From assembly GCF_029168945.1 (NCBI RefSeq), contig NC_083602.1, positions 46,623,442 through 46,687,441 on the forward strand: 64,000 nt of DNA, given 5' to 3'. Numbering within the stretch: position 1 is the first letter of the stretch; the number at the start of each line of letters is the position of its first letter. The notes beneath the pieces are model-generated. The model saw nothing but the letters and a program-made list of their open reading frames with translations, ran no database searches and was not told the origin of the DNA. The DNA comes from Cannabis sativa. Taxonomy: Eukaryota; Streptophyta; Magnoliopsida; Rosales; Cannabaceae. Shown here in pieces: positions 63,722-64,000 of the stretch. The position numbers were made by a program, and so were the translations under genes.

Positions 63722-64000
63722 TTAAAGTTTATTAATGGAAATACCTTGTTTCTTTGCAAGAAGTTTAGGACATTGGGGTTTCCAATGACCTTTTTCATTG
63801 CAGTAGAAACACTTTCCTTTAAGTGTAGCATTACCAGAAGGAACAGCCTTTTTATTCTACATGGCTTTTGTTCGCTTCTTGGTGTTCTTCCACTTCTTCT
63901 TCGAGTTGGGCTTTGAAGCAGAGGCAACATTTGCTTCAGGTTTTATCGTCCCATTACCATTCCCAGGATTGTGAGGTTTACTCCCTTTCTTTTTGGGTCC
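63722..64000 (-). pseudogene. gag: C-terminal gag fragment of element 7, with nonsense codon
   Basis: From the right edge the frame reads GPKKKGSKPHNPGNGNG, aligning with GPKKRGN in elements 3 and 5. It passes the Lys-rich tract, meets a TAG at 63859-63857 after KRTKAM, then continues through an intact knuckle C-F-Y-C-N-E-K-G-H-W-K-P-Q-C. It stops at a TAA at 63724-63722 shortly after KKQGISI. The knuckle has Pro where element 3 has Ser. The N-terminal two thirds are outside the window. A different-frame ORF over the same bases (63676-63930) is a shadow. Confidence 0.85.

Larger units (their letters stand above)
59995..64000 (-). mobile_element. Element 7: partial gag-only copia-type LTR element (subfamily B)
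   Basis: On the minus strand the window shows the 3' LTR (61902-59995), polypurine tract, noncoding 3' region and the C-terminal part of gag; the rest lies beyond the right edge. The LTR is closest to that of element 1. The left flank in the satellite is ACCCA (59990-59994); the matching copy is outside. No pol is seen between gag and the polypurine tract, so it has the same gag-only design. Confidence 0.88.

Overview
The window looks like repeat-rich heterochromatin from a flowering plant, probably a dicot. I see no host gene, tRNA, rRNA or CRISPR array. The plant assignment rests on long-LTR Ty1/copia-type retrotransposons with an initiator-tRNA-Met primer-binding site, a copia-type Gag with a CX2CX4HX4C zinc knuckle, and plant-style TATA boxes in AT-rich LTRs. 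I cannot name the species.

Two components fill the window. (1) About 22.6 kb is one tandem satellite, now in four blocks (10853-22919, 32718-38040, 45465-47277, 56621-59994), all in the same orientation. It has a degenerate 6-bp rhythm (GGACCC/GAACCC/AAACTC-like) organised into higher-order units. Between about 12.7 and 21.6 kb these units are near-identical and 1638-1640 bp long; elsewhere they are diverged and of irregular length. (2) About 41.4 kb is seven related LTR elements. LTRs are about 1.9 kb when full length and end in TGTTGG...CCAACA.

Layout: element 1 (minus, leader plus 5' LTR, 1-2234) abuts the interior of the 3' LTR of element 2 (minus, 2235-10852). Satellite block 1 follows. 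Element 3 (minus, 22920-32717, complete, TSD CCTAG) separates blocks 1 and 2. Element 4 (plus, 38041-45464, complete ends, TSD CATAG, gag deleted) separates blocks 2 and 3. Element 5 (plus, 47278-54938, 5'-truncated, gag present) abuts an LTR fragment of element 6 (plus, 54939-56620). Block 4 and then element 7 (minus, 59995-64000, running off the window) complete it. By sequence the LTRs form three subfamilies: A (elements 2, 4, 6), B (1, 7) and C (3, 5).

The elements carry only gag, or nothing. No protease, integrase, reverse transcriptase or RNase H is visible, and the gag frame stops just after the zinc knuckle. They therefore fit non-autonomous gag-only LTR elements (the TR-GAG type) and gag-less LARD-like derivatives that must borrow enzymes in trans. 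All three gag copies seen are broken: element 3 has a 5-bp deletion and a nonsense codon, element 5 a nonsense codon inside the zinc knuckle, and element 7 a nonsense codon before the knuckle.

The least explained material is noncoding and shared among the elements. It comprises a GC-rich leader cassette whose sequence differs between copies but which holds a perfect palindrome or hairpin each time; a 23-nt motif present twice exactly 113 bp apart upstream of gag; four or five GGGGTGGA boxes between gag and the polypurine tract; a conserved block of about 170 bp in an otherwise drifting AT-rich leader; and a GGCCGGCC plus TATA promoter module in the LTRs.
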